A stretch of 64,000 nt of DNA, from positions 7,650,501 through 7,714,500 of the forward strand of contig BSYO01000013.1 of NCBI GenBank assembly GCA_033239525.1. Reading direction: 5' to 3'. Both the position numbers and the translations under genes were made by a program. Positions within the stretch are counted from its first letter, which is position 1. Every line of letters begins with the position of its first letter. Source of the stretch: Nepenthes gracilis (Eukaryota > Streptophyta > Magnoliopsida > Caryophyllales > Nepenthaceae). The notes under the pieces are model-generated. The model searched no databases and was not told the DNA's origin. It was given only the letters and a program-made list of their open reading frames with translations. Shown piece after piece: positions 43,211 to 53,761 of the stretch.

Positions 43211-44663
43211 TTGATCCTTTGGCAAGGTAACGTTTACACATGAGATGCAACACTTACGAGGGATGGTATCGAGTTTAATTATGATAATCATATGTGACCA
43301 TAAAAAAATGAGTTTCATTTAACCTATGTGTGCTCAAATTTAACCCATTTTTTAGAGAAAATGGGCTTTGGTCAAATAGAGGACATGACTTCTAAAGCAA
43401 ATGTATTGTGCACTACCCATGAGTAGCTATCTCATGCATTTATTTATAGATTTGAGTGTATTTAGATTAAGAGTATGCATGCATGTTTTTTTTTTTTTTT
43501 TTAAAAAAAAAGGGGGAATAAAAAAATCAAAAAATTAAAAATTTGAAAATTTTTTAACAATTTGTGATTGATTTGAAATATATTAAAAAATAAAAGACTT
43601 ATCACGTACTTAATAAGATGTGGGTTTATTCATTTACTTATTTATTGTATCTCCATTGGAAGAGTTTGTTATATCTTGTTTTGTACAAACATTCACTCCA
43701 CATATCATACTCTATTGATTGAGACCATGAATGGTTTTGTGTGTATTCAGCCGATAATTCTAACTATACTTAGAATATATTGGAATTAAATTGACCCAAG
43801 ATTAGTTCAACCTAAACTCAAAAATATGCACCCTAGTAAAATCTAAAAATTGTTGATAAGTTTCCAATTAAGGCTCATGCAAAAATATGTCATAAAAAAC
43901 AAGTTCATCAATTCGATGAGCCTTATTTAGAGGAGGAAAATTTGTGGAAATGGTTGTAGGTCCTAGTGATATTGGGTTTGACGTTCACTTTAGAGGTTCT
44001 TTAAAATATACTGGGGATTTTAAAATGATAGAAGGGCTCCTTCAAAATTTAATATTTTGAGGTCTCTTAACTATATATATTGCTACTCTACACATATATT
44101 ATATTCCCCATTCCAATTTATTTTACTAAAAGTAGCACTTGAATTTTTCTCATACTAATTATATTCATGAAGATTTTTCTTTTGAATAATAAATTTTATT
44201 GATATCACTCATTAATATTTGTGTCTGTATAAAAATTTTATTATTTTTGTTGTTATTAGAAACAACATTCAAATTTTCACTTAAGACTAACATTCGAATG
44301 CCACAAGCTCTTCAAGAAACCCCCAACCATGGGCACATCTCTCCCTCCCACTCTCTCACTTGCTCAAGTGCGGCCTCTCTCTTTCTTGCCTTCCTTCAAT
44401 TCTTACTCATTTTTTCCCAAAGCTCTCACCAAGTATATTTGTTTCCCTTTTATTCAAGTGGATTTTGCTTTCTCTTACGATTTTTCCACTAATCATTTTG
44501 ATTTTGAAGATTAATTTTATTTTTGTTTATATTTTCACATATTAAGAGTTTTTTTTACTATTTTTTTGAATTACTATAAATAATTTTTCTGAAATTAATG
44601 CAGCAATCATTTTTTGGATTGAGATATTCATTGTATTCTTTGTTGATTGATTAAAATCTACTA
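43211..44663. other. interior of the outer element, unassigned
   Basis: A poly-T/poly-A tract lies at 43484-43508. A pyrimidine-rich stretch with several short open frames lies at 44280-44540 (CTCTCCCTCCCACTCTCTCAC), resembling an LTR or 5' UTR leader. No domain is recognised. It ends at the insertion site of the gag-only element. Confidence 0.4.
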
Positions 44664-44668
44664 TTTTC

Positions 44669-45697
44669 TGTTAGAGTTATTTTTTATGATTGACATATTT
44701 CGTAATCATATATAATCTTATGTCGATGTCGTGTTAGGTTTGTTGAAGTGCTACATCATCGTATGACCGTGGCTGTCTGTTCCTAGATCATTTTCTGCAC
44801 AGTGTCTGCCACTCGCCTTCTACCCGCTCAAGCCAAAATTCCCGAAGCTTTGTGCTCGCCATGAGCTCTCCATGCACTCAAGCCAAATTGTCGAACACAG
44901 CCGCTCGATGTCCGTCTCCTTCTCGCTCGAGCGCACTTAGGGTTTTTCATGAAACCCTCCGTGCGCTCACCGCGCACTCGAGTCAAGCTCGAGTATTGCG
45001 GTAACGGGCAAATTTTTTAAAATTGTTTTTTGAGACATTTATAAATAATTGTCTTATGTCTTGCAACCCTAAGACCTCTAGCAAACTTGTGAGGAGCCTC
45101 CTCTCTTGAAAAAAAAAACTATATTTTTGTGCTCCATCTTACAGAAAATTTCACGCCTACGATCGTGCTCCATTTATAAAGTTTTCTCTCCTCATCGTAT
45201 TTTCTCATTTTCATCTCTTTTGCCCTTCTACATTCGTTGGTGACGTCAGTACATTGAAGAAGGCGATCCGGTTGTGTTTGGCAATTCAAGTGGCTCAAGA
45301 AGAAAGATTGATGTGAAGATTGGAAGGCGTCCGGTTCTATTGTCGCAGGCAAACCCAAAGAGTTCATTGGTAGGAATCACAATATAGGACTAAATCAGCT
45401 ACGTTAGTACGTCGTTACTATCCAGTCTGTAAGTTAATTCTCATAGTGCATTTCTTCCCTCGCCATTGAAGCTTGGAGGATTTTTCTCGATTATGATGGG
45501 TATCGAGTTTTTCCTTCGTCATTAAAAAGATTATCTTTTATGATTATTATCGCTTTATTTTTATACTCATATTGCTCGTATAATTTAGATTCAAATATTC
45601 TTTACGTGTATTGAATATTTAATTTTATACCGTTTCTGCTAATCCTACACGGGATCGAAACATTATTGTATAAGTTATGACAAAACGTTCTTTTTTA
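44669..45697 (+). repeat. left LTR of the gag-only SIRE-type element
   Basis: It starts TGTTAGAGTT and ends CGTTCTTTTTTA. It contains a GC-rich block with repeated GCTCGAGC-like palindromes (44810-45000), a TTATAAATAA box (45039-45048), ATTCAAGTGGCTCAAG and GGGTATCGAGTTTTT. Confidence 0.8.
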
Positions 45698-45698
45698 A

Positions 45699-45711
45699 TT
45701 GGTATCAGAGA
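45699..45711 (+). other. primer-binding site of the gag-only element
   Basis: TTGGTATCAGAGA lies one base behind the LTR end and is complementary to initiator tRNA-Met. Confidence 0.85.
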
Positions 45712-45740
45712 TTTATCTCAATCCATGACCCCCGATCTAG

Positions 45741-47420
45741 ATGTATACAAGTGGATCGCTCCCCGTATCTCCCTTCTTTGATGGGAGTAATTATGTCTAT
45801 TGGAAGGTTTGGATAAAAGCCTTCCTCAATTATATGGATGAGTATGTGTGGGCTAACACCCAAATCAAGTGGACTCCACCCAAATCGGGTGGACTCCACC
45901 CAAAAGTGGTAATGAGCCAAAAGCTCTATCCTCATGGACAAAAGATGAACTTGATACATACAATTGGAATAGTAAGGGTTTACATGATATATTTATGATT
46001 GTATCACCTGAAATATTTAAGCGTTTTTTTATGTATGAGATATCAAAAGAAGCTTAGGACATTCTTGAAATTATCCACGAAGGTATTAAATTGATTAAAA
46101 ATTTAAAATTGTAAATGGTTACCACTAGGTTCGAAGAAATATAAATGAAAGATGACGAGACATTTGATGAATTCTGTGCCCAATTAAATGATATTGTGAA
46201 TTTTACGTTTAATTTAGGAGAACAAATCCTTATAAATAGAATTGTTAGAAAAATTTTTAGATCACTTCTTGAACGATTTAGACCTAAGGTCACTACTATT
46301 GAAGAAAGTAAAGGCCTTGATAAAATGAAGATCGAAGAACTTGTAGGATCCCTTTAAACTTATGAGCACTCACTTTCACAGTCAAGAAAAAATAAATCGA
46401 TTGCTTTAAAATCCGTTAGGGAAGAGAGAAATCGGGACACCGATGAAGAATCATGTAACGATGATGATTGTTCCTTATTTGTTAAAAACTTTAAAAAATT
46501 CTTAAAGAATAATAAATCTTTATCAAACAAACTAAATAAGGATTTAAAAAGATCTCATAAATCTTAAATACTAACAATGTCAAACCTTTAAACCTAATGT
46601 GACCTTGAGCAATGACGAAAAGGAAGAGGTTAAAAAATACTCTAAAGATGACCGCGTCAAGTACGTGGCCTTTATGACCTCAATGTGTGAAAAATGATAA
46701 ACATTTAAAAGCAAATCTTAAACTATCCAATGACTCAGAGAACGAGTCAGAATCTGAACTGTATAACCTTCAGGATGCTTATGATAAATTGTTTACAAAA
46801 TATCTACAAATCAAGAAAATAAACGCATCATTAAAGCATAAATTGATAAAAATGGACAAAGAAAAATTAGCTATCAAATCTGAGTTAGATTTAAAAGTTC
46901 AAGAAGTTGAGAATCTGAAAAACACTTTTACTGAAAAAATCATAATTCTTGAATCTGATCTATAGGCTGCTCGAAATGATTTGAAACAATTTACAAATGG
47001 GTCAAAAAATTTGGACCATATGCTTGGTTTGAAAAAAATAATAGAAAATAAAATCGGGTTGAGTTACTCAGAAAATTTCTTAAATGCCAATATTAATTCT
47101 AGAACTGCTTTTGCTTGGTCCACGTCCATCCCAAGAGAAAATAGTCTCTCATCTACTCATTTGGACAAATTGTCTAGAGGTTCACCAAAGAAGAGTACTA
47201 ATACACAAAACTATCAAAATTTAACAAGTATAAAAAAGTTCGGTCTTAATTCAACCAGGAAGCAAATATACCCTTCTTATGGCTAAGCCAAATTTGTTCT
47301 AACGTGTCATGGATGTGAAATTATTGGCCATATTCGTTCCTACTGCCCCGTATTATTACATCAAAATAAGTTTCAGCAAAACTCTAAAATAGAGCATCTA
47401 ATTCAACACATCTAATATCT
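45741..47420 (+). pseudogene. SIRE-type gag, decayed
   Basis: PFFDGSNYVYWKVWIKAFLN opens the N-terminal gag. A short in-frame duplication (IKWTPPKSG then GLHPK, from repeated GGTGGACTCCACCCAAA) and a frame change follow. EVTTRFEE-like residues precede MKDDETFDEFCAQLNDIVNF and EELVGSL of the UBN2 core. A long lysine/leucine-rich coiled coil (46687-46965) comes next, then KNLDHMLGLKKIIENKIGLSY, a signature of SIRE gag. The knuckle CHGCEIIGHIRSYC is a perfect CX2CX4HX4C. Several stops separate these parts. The protein would coat element RNA. Confidence 0.75.
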
Positions 47421-48042
47421 ACATAATCAAGTGATGAACTTAAGTAACGCCATAAAATGTGAAAAAAATTATGGATCAAGAAGAGTGAGCTCCATTATTC
47501 TTTGGTCATCCGTGACAAAAAAGAGAGAGTAAAGGTATCTCACTGTGTGGTTTGAGGGGGACTTAGGGGGAGACGGTATTATTTCTGTTAGGGAGAGATA
47601 CTATTTTTGTGAGGGGGAGGTTAGAGATACTATTTTTGAGAGGGGAGATACTATTTTTGTGAGATGGAGTTTTTCTTGGATTTTTGTGATGCTTGTATTT
47701 CTTTTACTTATTTCGTATCGTCTACTGCCGTACCTTCATTTATTTTGTTACTGCATGTTATCTTCCTTTTCTATTGCTACGATCATATTATCTTGTATTA
47801 TATCTATTTGTACTAACCATGTTTGTCCAGATAACACAGCTATAGTCTTGGCGTGGCAGTCACAGCATCGACATAGTAATGCTAGTCTAGATTTTTACGT
47901 TTACTTATTGTATTATTTCTATTTTTTCCATACTGTATATATTTATGTACATGGATTCTATCTCAGTGGTATTTAAACCCGTACTTCTATTGTATTTTCT
48001 TTACTTTATGTGTTTTGCCATGAAATTACCAAAGGGGGTGAT
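47421..48042 (+). other. 3' non-coding region of the gag-only element
   Basis: The pol region expected here is missing. A short tandem repeat (GAGATACTATTTTTGTGAG-like, three copies at 47583-47665) lies near the deletion joint. A 143-codon open frame (47545-47976) with a hydrophobic product covers the stretch but resembles no known domain. TTTTGCCATGAAATTACC, then AAAGGGGGTGAT at the end, is the standard SIRE 3' end with its purine tract. Confidence 0.5.
47583..47665 (+). repeat. three-copy short tandem repeat
   Basis: GAGATACTATTTTTGTGAG, AGATACTATTTTTGAGAG and GAGATACTATTTTTGTGAG recur with G-rich spacers, next to the likely deletion point of pol. Confidence 0.75.
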
Positions 48043-48725
48043 TGGTAGGGCCATTTTTTATGATAGACATATTCCGTAACTATATGTAATCTTGTATCGA
48101 TGTCGTGTTGGGTTCGTTGAACTGCTATATCATTGTATGCCTGTGGCTGTCTATTCCTGGATCATTTTCTGCACAGTGCTTGCCGCTGGCCTTCTACCCG
48201 CTGAGCCAAAATTCCCGAAGCCTTGCGCTCGCCGTGAGCTCTCCATGTGTTCGAGCCAAAATTACCGAACACAGCCGCTCGAAGTCCGCCGCCTTCTCGC
48301 TCGTGCGCACTTAGAGTTTCTCATGAAACCCTCCGTGCGCTCACCGCGAGCACGACCGTTGCAGCAATGAGCAAATTTTTTAAGGCTATTTTTTGAGCCA
48401 TCTATAAATAATTATCTTCTGTCTTGAAACCCTAAGACCTCTGGCAGACTTGTTAGTACCCTCCTCTCTTGAAAAAAAAACTATATTTTTGTGCTCCATC
48501 TTAGAGAAAACTTCACACCTACAATCGTACTCCATTGATAAAGTTTTCTCTCTGCATCGTGTTTTCTCATTTTCATCTCTTCTACCCTTTTACCTTTGTT
48601 GGTGACGTCGGTACGTTGAAGAAGGGATCCGGTCGTATTTGGCAATTCAAGTGGCTCGAGAGAAAAGATTGACGTGAAGACCGGAAGGCATCCGATTTCA
48701 TTACCGTAGGCTGATCTATGAAGTT
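48043..48725 (+). repeat. right LTR of the gag-only element, first piece
   Basis: It starts TGGTAGGGCC (TG kept) and is collinear with the left LTR, including the GCTCG-rich block and TATAAATA (48403-48410). It is interrupted at AAGTT (48721-48725) by the solo gypsy LTR. Confidence 0.8.
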
Positions 48726-48805
48726 TGTAATATTTCGTATTTCTATTTAGATTATTTTAATATTAATTGTGATTTTAGATATTTTGAACGTAATAAAAAT
48801 AAATT

Positions 48806-49626
48806 TGATGGGTGCACCAAAATGGGCTGGCTCAAGGAAAGCAGAAATAATTATCTTCTGTCTTGAAACCCGTTGAAGACCTCCTCAAGAAGCTTGTTAG
48901 TACCCAAAGCCCACCTTCCTCTCTTGAAAAAAAACTAAGCCCAAAACACGCTATATTTTTGTCACTCATTGGCTCCATCTTGCCCGCCAAGACTTTCCAA
49001 AAAGGAAGGAGGCAAACATGGAAGGTCACCGAGACATGGAAAGAATCCTCCTACGAATCGTCGGCTCCGGATCGAGACTTTCCAAAGTCGGGAGGATCTC
49101 GGGCTCTCGCCACACAAGGAAACAATCGCTTTTCTCGAAGGGCAAGACGGTTTTCCTTCATTGTCCCCTCTACTATAAAAGAAACTCCATCATCCGGAGA
49201 GGGAGAGGTTTTCTTCGACCTGCTTTTACCACTCTTTGTTGGGACGCTTTCTGGGCCGCGGCCCTCGGCGCATACGCTCTCGAAGAAGGTGGTACTCCGC
49301 TCTTGATTATTAACTTAATCACGTGCGGCGCATTCAATTGCCGTGGCTCTCCGTTGTCCTGGAGCATTCTGCGCTAACATCCATCAAAGAATCTTAAGGC
49401 ACACAAAGCGCCTCTTACGAACCTCCCCGATTCAAGAAGGCCCTGCGCCTCTCTTACATCGAATCCCCGATTCAAGAAGGCCTTACGCCTCCCTTACATC
49501 GAGGGAAACGCATCTCTATCTCGCCTCACTTTCTTTTTCGCTTCATCCTTTCGGCCGATCTATGACAACCTCCCGCCGGTGCGTCTTGTTTACTTTAGTG
49601 GTGTGCGGGATTCGCATTTCTCGGAT
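48806..49626 (+). repeat. left LTR of the GC-rich element, scrambled
   Basis: Blocks such as AAACATGGAAGG, TTTCCAAAGTCGGGAGGATC, CTCTACTATAAAAGAAAC, GAGAGGGAGAGGTTTTCTTC and CTTGATTATTAACTTAATCA match the right LTR in order. Many short blocks between them do not match, and they come from the flanking insertion site. Confidence 0.7.
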
Positions 49627-50130
49627 TTAGATTATTTTCCCCTCAACACTCAACCTCTTATATTAATTGTGATTTTAAAGATATCACCTTCCATGACCCC
49701 TCACGGGTAATAAAATAAATTAAAATCATATAAAGATGTAATTTGAGAAATCTTCTCTGGCCCGCCGAGCTCTCGCCGCGAATCTCTGCCGCGCTCCGCC
49801 GCGGAGCTCCTCGCCGCCTCGATCTTCTCTCGGCCCGAAAGTCTTCTCGCCCGCGGAGCTCCTCGCCGCGTCTTCTCTATCCTCGCGTTATCATCCCGCC
49901 CATCTCTCTCTGTTGCGGCTCTCGCCGCCGTCCCTCGCTGCTAGAGCTCTCCGCCGCGCCGAATCTTCTCCGATTCGACCTCCACCCCGTATTTGCTAGA
50001 ATAAAAGAAAAAGGATAATGAAAACCCATAATCATCCAAATAATAATACCCATAATAATAATAATAATATAAAGAATTCACGGCAAAAAAATCCCACGGG
50101 CACGAAAATGAATTACCAAAGGAATCGGGA
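48840..50130 (+). other. mosaic segment, probable assembly or consensus artefact
   Basis: Two sequences alternate here in blocks of about 5-30 bases, each staying in its own order. One is the GC-rich element (its LTR, then its interior). The other is the insertion-site sequence without the element: SIRE-type LTR pieces equivalent to 48405-48725, then gypsy-LTR pieces equivalent to 48745-48805 continued by 53603-53830. Examples are TTTGTTGG/GACG/TACG/GAAGAAGG near 49224-49300, GATCTATGA at 49557, and TAGAATAAAAGAAAAAGGA at 49997. Natural recombination does not produce such a pattern. Confidence 0.75.
49174..49180 (+). promoter_or_regulatory. TATA box of the left LTR of the GC-rich element
   Basis: TATAAAA in the context CTCTACTATAAAAGAAAC, identical to the right LTR. 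Confidence 0.55.
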
Positions 50131-50289
50131 GAGACCCGAACCCAGTATGAACTCACCCTTCTACATGCATACATTCGCTTGCTTGTGTAATCATGTGCGA
50201 GGTAAGGAGTTTACTTAGCATATAGAATACTAGGTTATATGAATCGGCCTTGCATCCATCCGACCTAGAGATAGGGTCTTCACCCCTCT

Positions 50290-50515
50290 TGTTAAACCAA
50301 GGTCATCCAGGTGGCGAAAGTGGTCTTAAACCTGATCATTCGGGTGGCCCATTAGCGGCCTTAAACCTGATCCGGGTGGCCCATGAAGGTCATCCAAGTG
50401 GCCCATGAGCGGTCTGAAACCCTAGTCATCTAGGTGGCCCAAGGGAGACCCTGTCATCCAGGTGGCCCATGAGCGGTCTAAACCTTGGTCATCCAAGTGG
50501 CCCATAGCGGTTAGG
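50290..50515 (+). repeat. minisatellite 1 in the GC-rich element
   Basis: Imperfect units of about 40-45 bp contain GGTCATCCA(G/A)GTGGCCCAT and GAGCGGTCT(A/G)AAACC, repeated about five times. Confidence 0.8.
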
Positions 50516-51435
50516 GGGCAAGAATGGCACACGCGCGACCTCCTTTCGGGAGCGAGTCGGTGCGGAGGTCGAAGGGAGAAACATTTCTTCTCCAACATTG
50601 ACAGCCCAAGTCATCACTTGCACGGCGCCACCGGCTGGTTTTCCCTTGTTAGCTTGAGGACTTAGCTCCTCCGACGAAGAGCCGCCCCACGCAACGACCA
50701 TCTCCATGAAGGGCCACGCGTGGTTATACAATAACGGCATTCCTTCTCTATGTGAGTCCCAATTACCACTTGGGCAACGCCACTAGGCTTTTCTCACAAG
50801 CCCACAACTACTAAGCGAGGCTAACGCACACGGCCTAAAACACGAGATAGAAGGCCACCACGCCCTTGACAAAGCTAAAACAACAACCTGCCACTCATTT
50901 GGCGGGGCCGCCCGCCCATCCACATACATGAACAACAAGCTAACAACGGCGGCTTTAAAGTCTTGGACCTCATTTTCTCGGCGACCTCCTCTTGGCAGGC
51001 GGTAAGACCAGTTCGGCGAGATGACAAACCCACGTCTCCTCGAGAACCAACTTCCCTTCACGGAAATGATCGGGATCCGGCGCAAATTGACACCATATGA
51101 CACTCAACTAGAAAGCAAAGCGGCATCCTCAAGGAGAGAGTCACGAGATTGAGATCCCGGCTTGGCCGTGGTCATGACATCGACCCGTTGCTCGTCCGGA
51201 GTCAAGGATCCCCGGTTTTAATCGAGCTCCTGGGGCTCCTAACTCTTAGACCCGTTGGATGATTCTCCAACGAAGGAGCCCTTCCAAGGAGCACAAGGTA
51301 CATCCTGAACGATCGATCTTAAGGCAAGTCACCTCTCGACCTCTTGAAACGCATCTTTACGGGAGATCGATCTTGAGCTTGAGACCTTCCTTAGGTCTCG
51401 CTTTGAGACTTGAAATGCTCGTAATGGATCCGAAG
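50516..51435 (+). other. interior of the GC-rich element, unassigned
   Basis: No retrotransposon domain is found on either strand. Open frames of 70-106 codons (for example 50783-51103 and 50489-50740 on minus) reflect the higher GC content. The sequence may be non-coding filler. Confidence 0.4.
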
Positions 51436-52135
51436 AATTTCCGGCTCAATCGCTCTCGGTTGGAGCACTTCGCCCGGTCCCAACTTCCTGGTCAACAAAG
51501 ATTTCTCGGTTGATCAACTTTCCGTGAACAAAGATTTCCGCTCGAAGCGCTCTCTTCGCCTGCACTTAACTTTTTCAACAAAGATTTCCGCTCGGAATCG
51601 CTTTCTCCGATTTGAGCACTTCGCCGATCAACTTTTATTTCCGCCTCGAATATTTGAGCACTTCAGCGGCCAACTTTTCCGGTGAACAAAGATTTATCGG
51701 AATCGCTCTCGGTTGAGCACTTAATAACTTTTCCGGTGAACAAAGATTTTATCTCGGATTTGAGCACTTCGGCCGTCATGTCAACAAAGATTTCCATTTC
51801 AAGCGCTCTCCGGATTTGAAAGCACTTTTTCGGCTCGAGCGCTCTCAAATTTATTAATCAACTTTCCGGTGAACAAAGATTTCGGCTCGAAGCGCTCTCT
51901 CTGGTTTGAGCATATCTATTTGGATTTGAGTACTTCGCGGTCAACTTTTCGATCAACAAAGATTTTTCGCTTTGAAGCGCTCTCCAAAATATCGGATCCG
52001 GTCAACTAGCTTTTCTTTCTCCGCATCGCTCTCTCGGAGTTGAGTGCATTGGTCAACGAAATCGACAACTTATTTACGGCTCTATTTCGCTCTCCGGTCA
52101 AGTGATGTGGACAACCAAGCTGGTCAACCATCAAC
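51436..52135 (+). repeat. minisatellite 2 in the GC-rich element
   Basis: Imperfect units of roughly 50-65 bp are built from GGTCAACTTTTCCGGT, GAACAAAGATTTC, CGCTC..GCGCTCTC and GGTTTGAGCACTTCG. About ten units are present, with indels. It may continue, more diverged, to about 52400 as GGTCAAC/GGACAAT motifs. Confidence 0.8.
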
Positions 52136-52482
52136 TGGTTCCTTCCATTCTCCGGGCCAAACTTTTTGGTCGATGAATCCAGTCAAGGGGACAATATGAT
52201 CGGGATCTCCGCCCATTTAAGACACATATCGTTTTCTACCTTGCAATCCGGCCTAAAGTGGCATTCATTCAGAATTGGCCCAAAGCGCGTCAACAATTAC
52301 GGTACTATGGGCGGTCAACAATAGTATCGGGAATTGACCAAAACGGTGGACAATATCGAATATGTGATTGACCAACACGGTCGACAATAAATGATAAACT
52401 CTCCTTCACACTTTTTTTAGAATTCCCGGTAACCTTAAAGTAAGGAGATGCGTCCCATCACGAACATTAAATCACCACCCGG

Positions 52483-52492
52483 CATGGGGGCT
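52483..52492 (+). other. purine-rich tract before the right LTR of the GC-rich element
   Basis: CATGGGGGCT directly precedes the LTR start TGATGGGT, the expected place for the plus-strand primer. Confidence 0.55.
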
Positions 52493-53602
52493 TGATGGGT
52501 ACACCAAAAATGGGCTGGCCCATCACCAGTATAAAGGGACGGGCCCAAAACAAGGAGGCCCAAGACGGTCAGATTGGCGGCCTTCCGAGACGGTCAACGC
52601 GGCGTTGACCCAAAGGATCCAAAGCTCACAAAGAACTTTAATACGAAGGCGGGCAACACTCGAGGCAGTCAACGCAGATATTGTATTCTTCCAACTAAGC
52701 CCCAAACACGCTTTTCTATAGTAATGGGCCCACTCACTGGGCCCATCACTATTTAAATGAAAATATCTTCCACGTTTCTTGCCTAAGACTTTCCAACGGT
52801 ACTTGCCCCAAGGAGGCAAACATGGAAGGCTTTAACATGGAAAGAATCCTCTAATGGCATCTGCTCATAGGCACCGCCCAAAACTTTCCAAAGTCGGGAG
52901 GATCTCGGGCTCCGCCACACAAGGAAACAATCGCTAAAGGCAACCGCGCGTCTGTTCCCGATAAAGGCAATCACTCCTTCCAAAGAGGGAGGATTGTCCC
53001 CTCTACTATAAAAGAAACCACGGATCCATCATCCGGGAGAGGGAGAGGTTTTCTTCGACCTGCGCCTCTTTTCCGATACGAGGAGGACGGAGGACTTCTT
53101 CTTCCACTTGTTCTTCTTTTACGCTACTTGGGACGCTTTCTGGGCCGCGGCAACCCTCGGCGCATAACAAGCTCTCAATGGCGCTCTTGATTATTAACTT
53201 AATCACGTCGGCGCGCAGACGAAGGCTCGAGCCAGCCCTCATTGCCCTCATTGCAAATGGGAGCTCTCACCGTTGTGCGCGAGCATTAAACACATCCATC
53301 GCAATCTTAAGGCACACAAAAGCGCCTCTTACGGCCGTTCTTGCCTTCCCACCTCCCCGATTCAAGAAGGCCTGGCCTCTCTTACATCAGAATCCAGTAT
53401 TCAAGAAGGCCTTACGCCTCCCTTACATCGGGAAACGCACTCTATCTCGCCTCACTTTCTTTTGTTTCATCCTTTCCAATATGAGCGTCGGAGTGTTTTC
53501 GGTGGGACAACCTCCCGCCGCCGTTAACGCCGACCTCTTGTTTACTTTAGTGGTGTGCGTTCGCACTGATATTCTCGGAGCATTGGATCTAGGTACGCAT
53601 CA
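52493..53602 (+). repeat. right LTR of the GC-rich element (1110 bp)
   Basis: It runs from TGATGGGTACACC to GGTACGCATCA. A TATAAAAG box lies at 53007-53014, and a duplicated block CCCGATTCAAGAAGGCCT / AGTATTCAAGAAGGCCTTACG lies near 53357-53410. Confidence 0.8.
53007..53014 (+). promoter_or_regulatory. TATA box of the right LTR of the GC-rich element
   Basis: TATAAAAG occurs mid-LTR in the context CCCCTCTACTATAAAAGAAACC. It is the only strong TATA motif of this LTR. Confidence 0.6.
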
Positions 53603-53720
53603 AAATTAAAATCATATAATAATTTGAGAAATGATTGAAAGTGCGAAGCGACGCCGTGGTGCGCCTATGTTATCATCCGAATACCGATCGGATTTTAGAA
53701 TAAAAGAAAAAGGATAATGA

Positions 53721-53721
53721 A

Positions 53722-53760
<39 letters not shown>
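53721..53760. repeat. (AAT)n microsatellite of the solo gypsy LTR
   Basis: About 13 AAT units at the family-typical position behind AAAAGAAAAAGG. Confidence 0.9.

Positions 53761-53761
<1 letters not shown>

Larger units (their letters stand above)
48806..53602 (+). mobile_element. GC-rich LTR element without recognisable coding region
   Basis: It has a TGATGGGT start, a TACGCATCA end and a perfect duplication AAATT at 48801-48805 and 53603-53607. The right LTR is complete (52493-53602) and preceded by CATGGGGGCT. A left LTR of the same family starts at 48806, but its sequence is interleaved with foreign blocks (see the entry at 48840-50130). The ~2.4-kb interior holds two minisatellites and no domain I recognise, so it is probably a non-autonomous LARD-like element. 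Composition is near 50% GC against ~30% around it. The primer-binding site is not readable. Confidence 0.75.

Noticed and set aside
47545..47976. 143-codon open frame with hydrophobic segments, env-like at first sight
   Set aside because: It sits in the 3' non-coding region of a gag-only element, has no recognisable domain or signal arrangement, and its start lies in a short tandem repeat.
48863..49630. Several plus-strand frames of 95-147 codons
   Set aside because: They run through the mosaic segment, whose sequence is probably not real; the GC content alone explains them.
50290..52135. CRISPR-like appearance of regularly repeated blocks
   Set aside because: Units are imperfect, without constant repeats and unique spacers, in a plant retroelement; they are minisatellites.
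53178..53609. 143-codon open frame
   Set aside because: It covers the end of the right LTR of the GC-rich element; no domain and only by-chance openness in GC-rich DNA.
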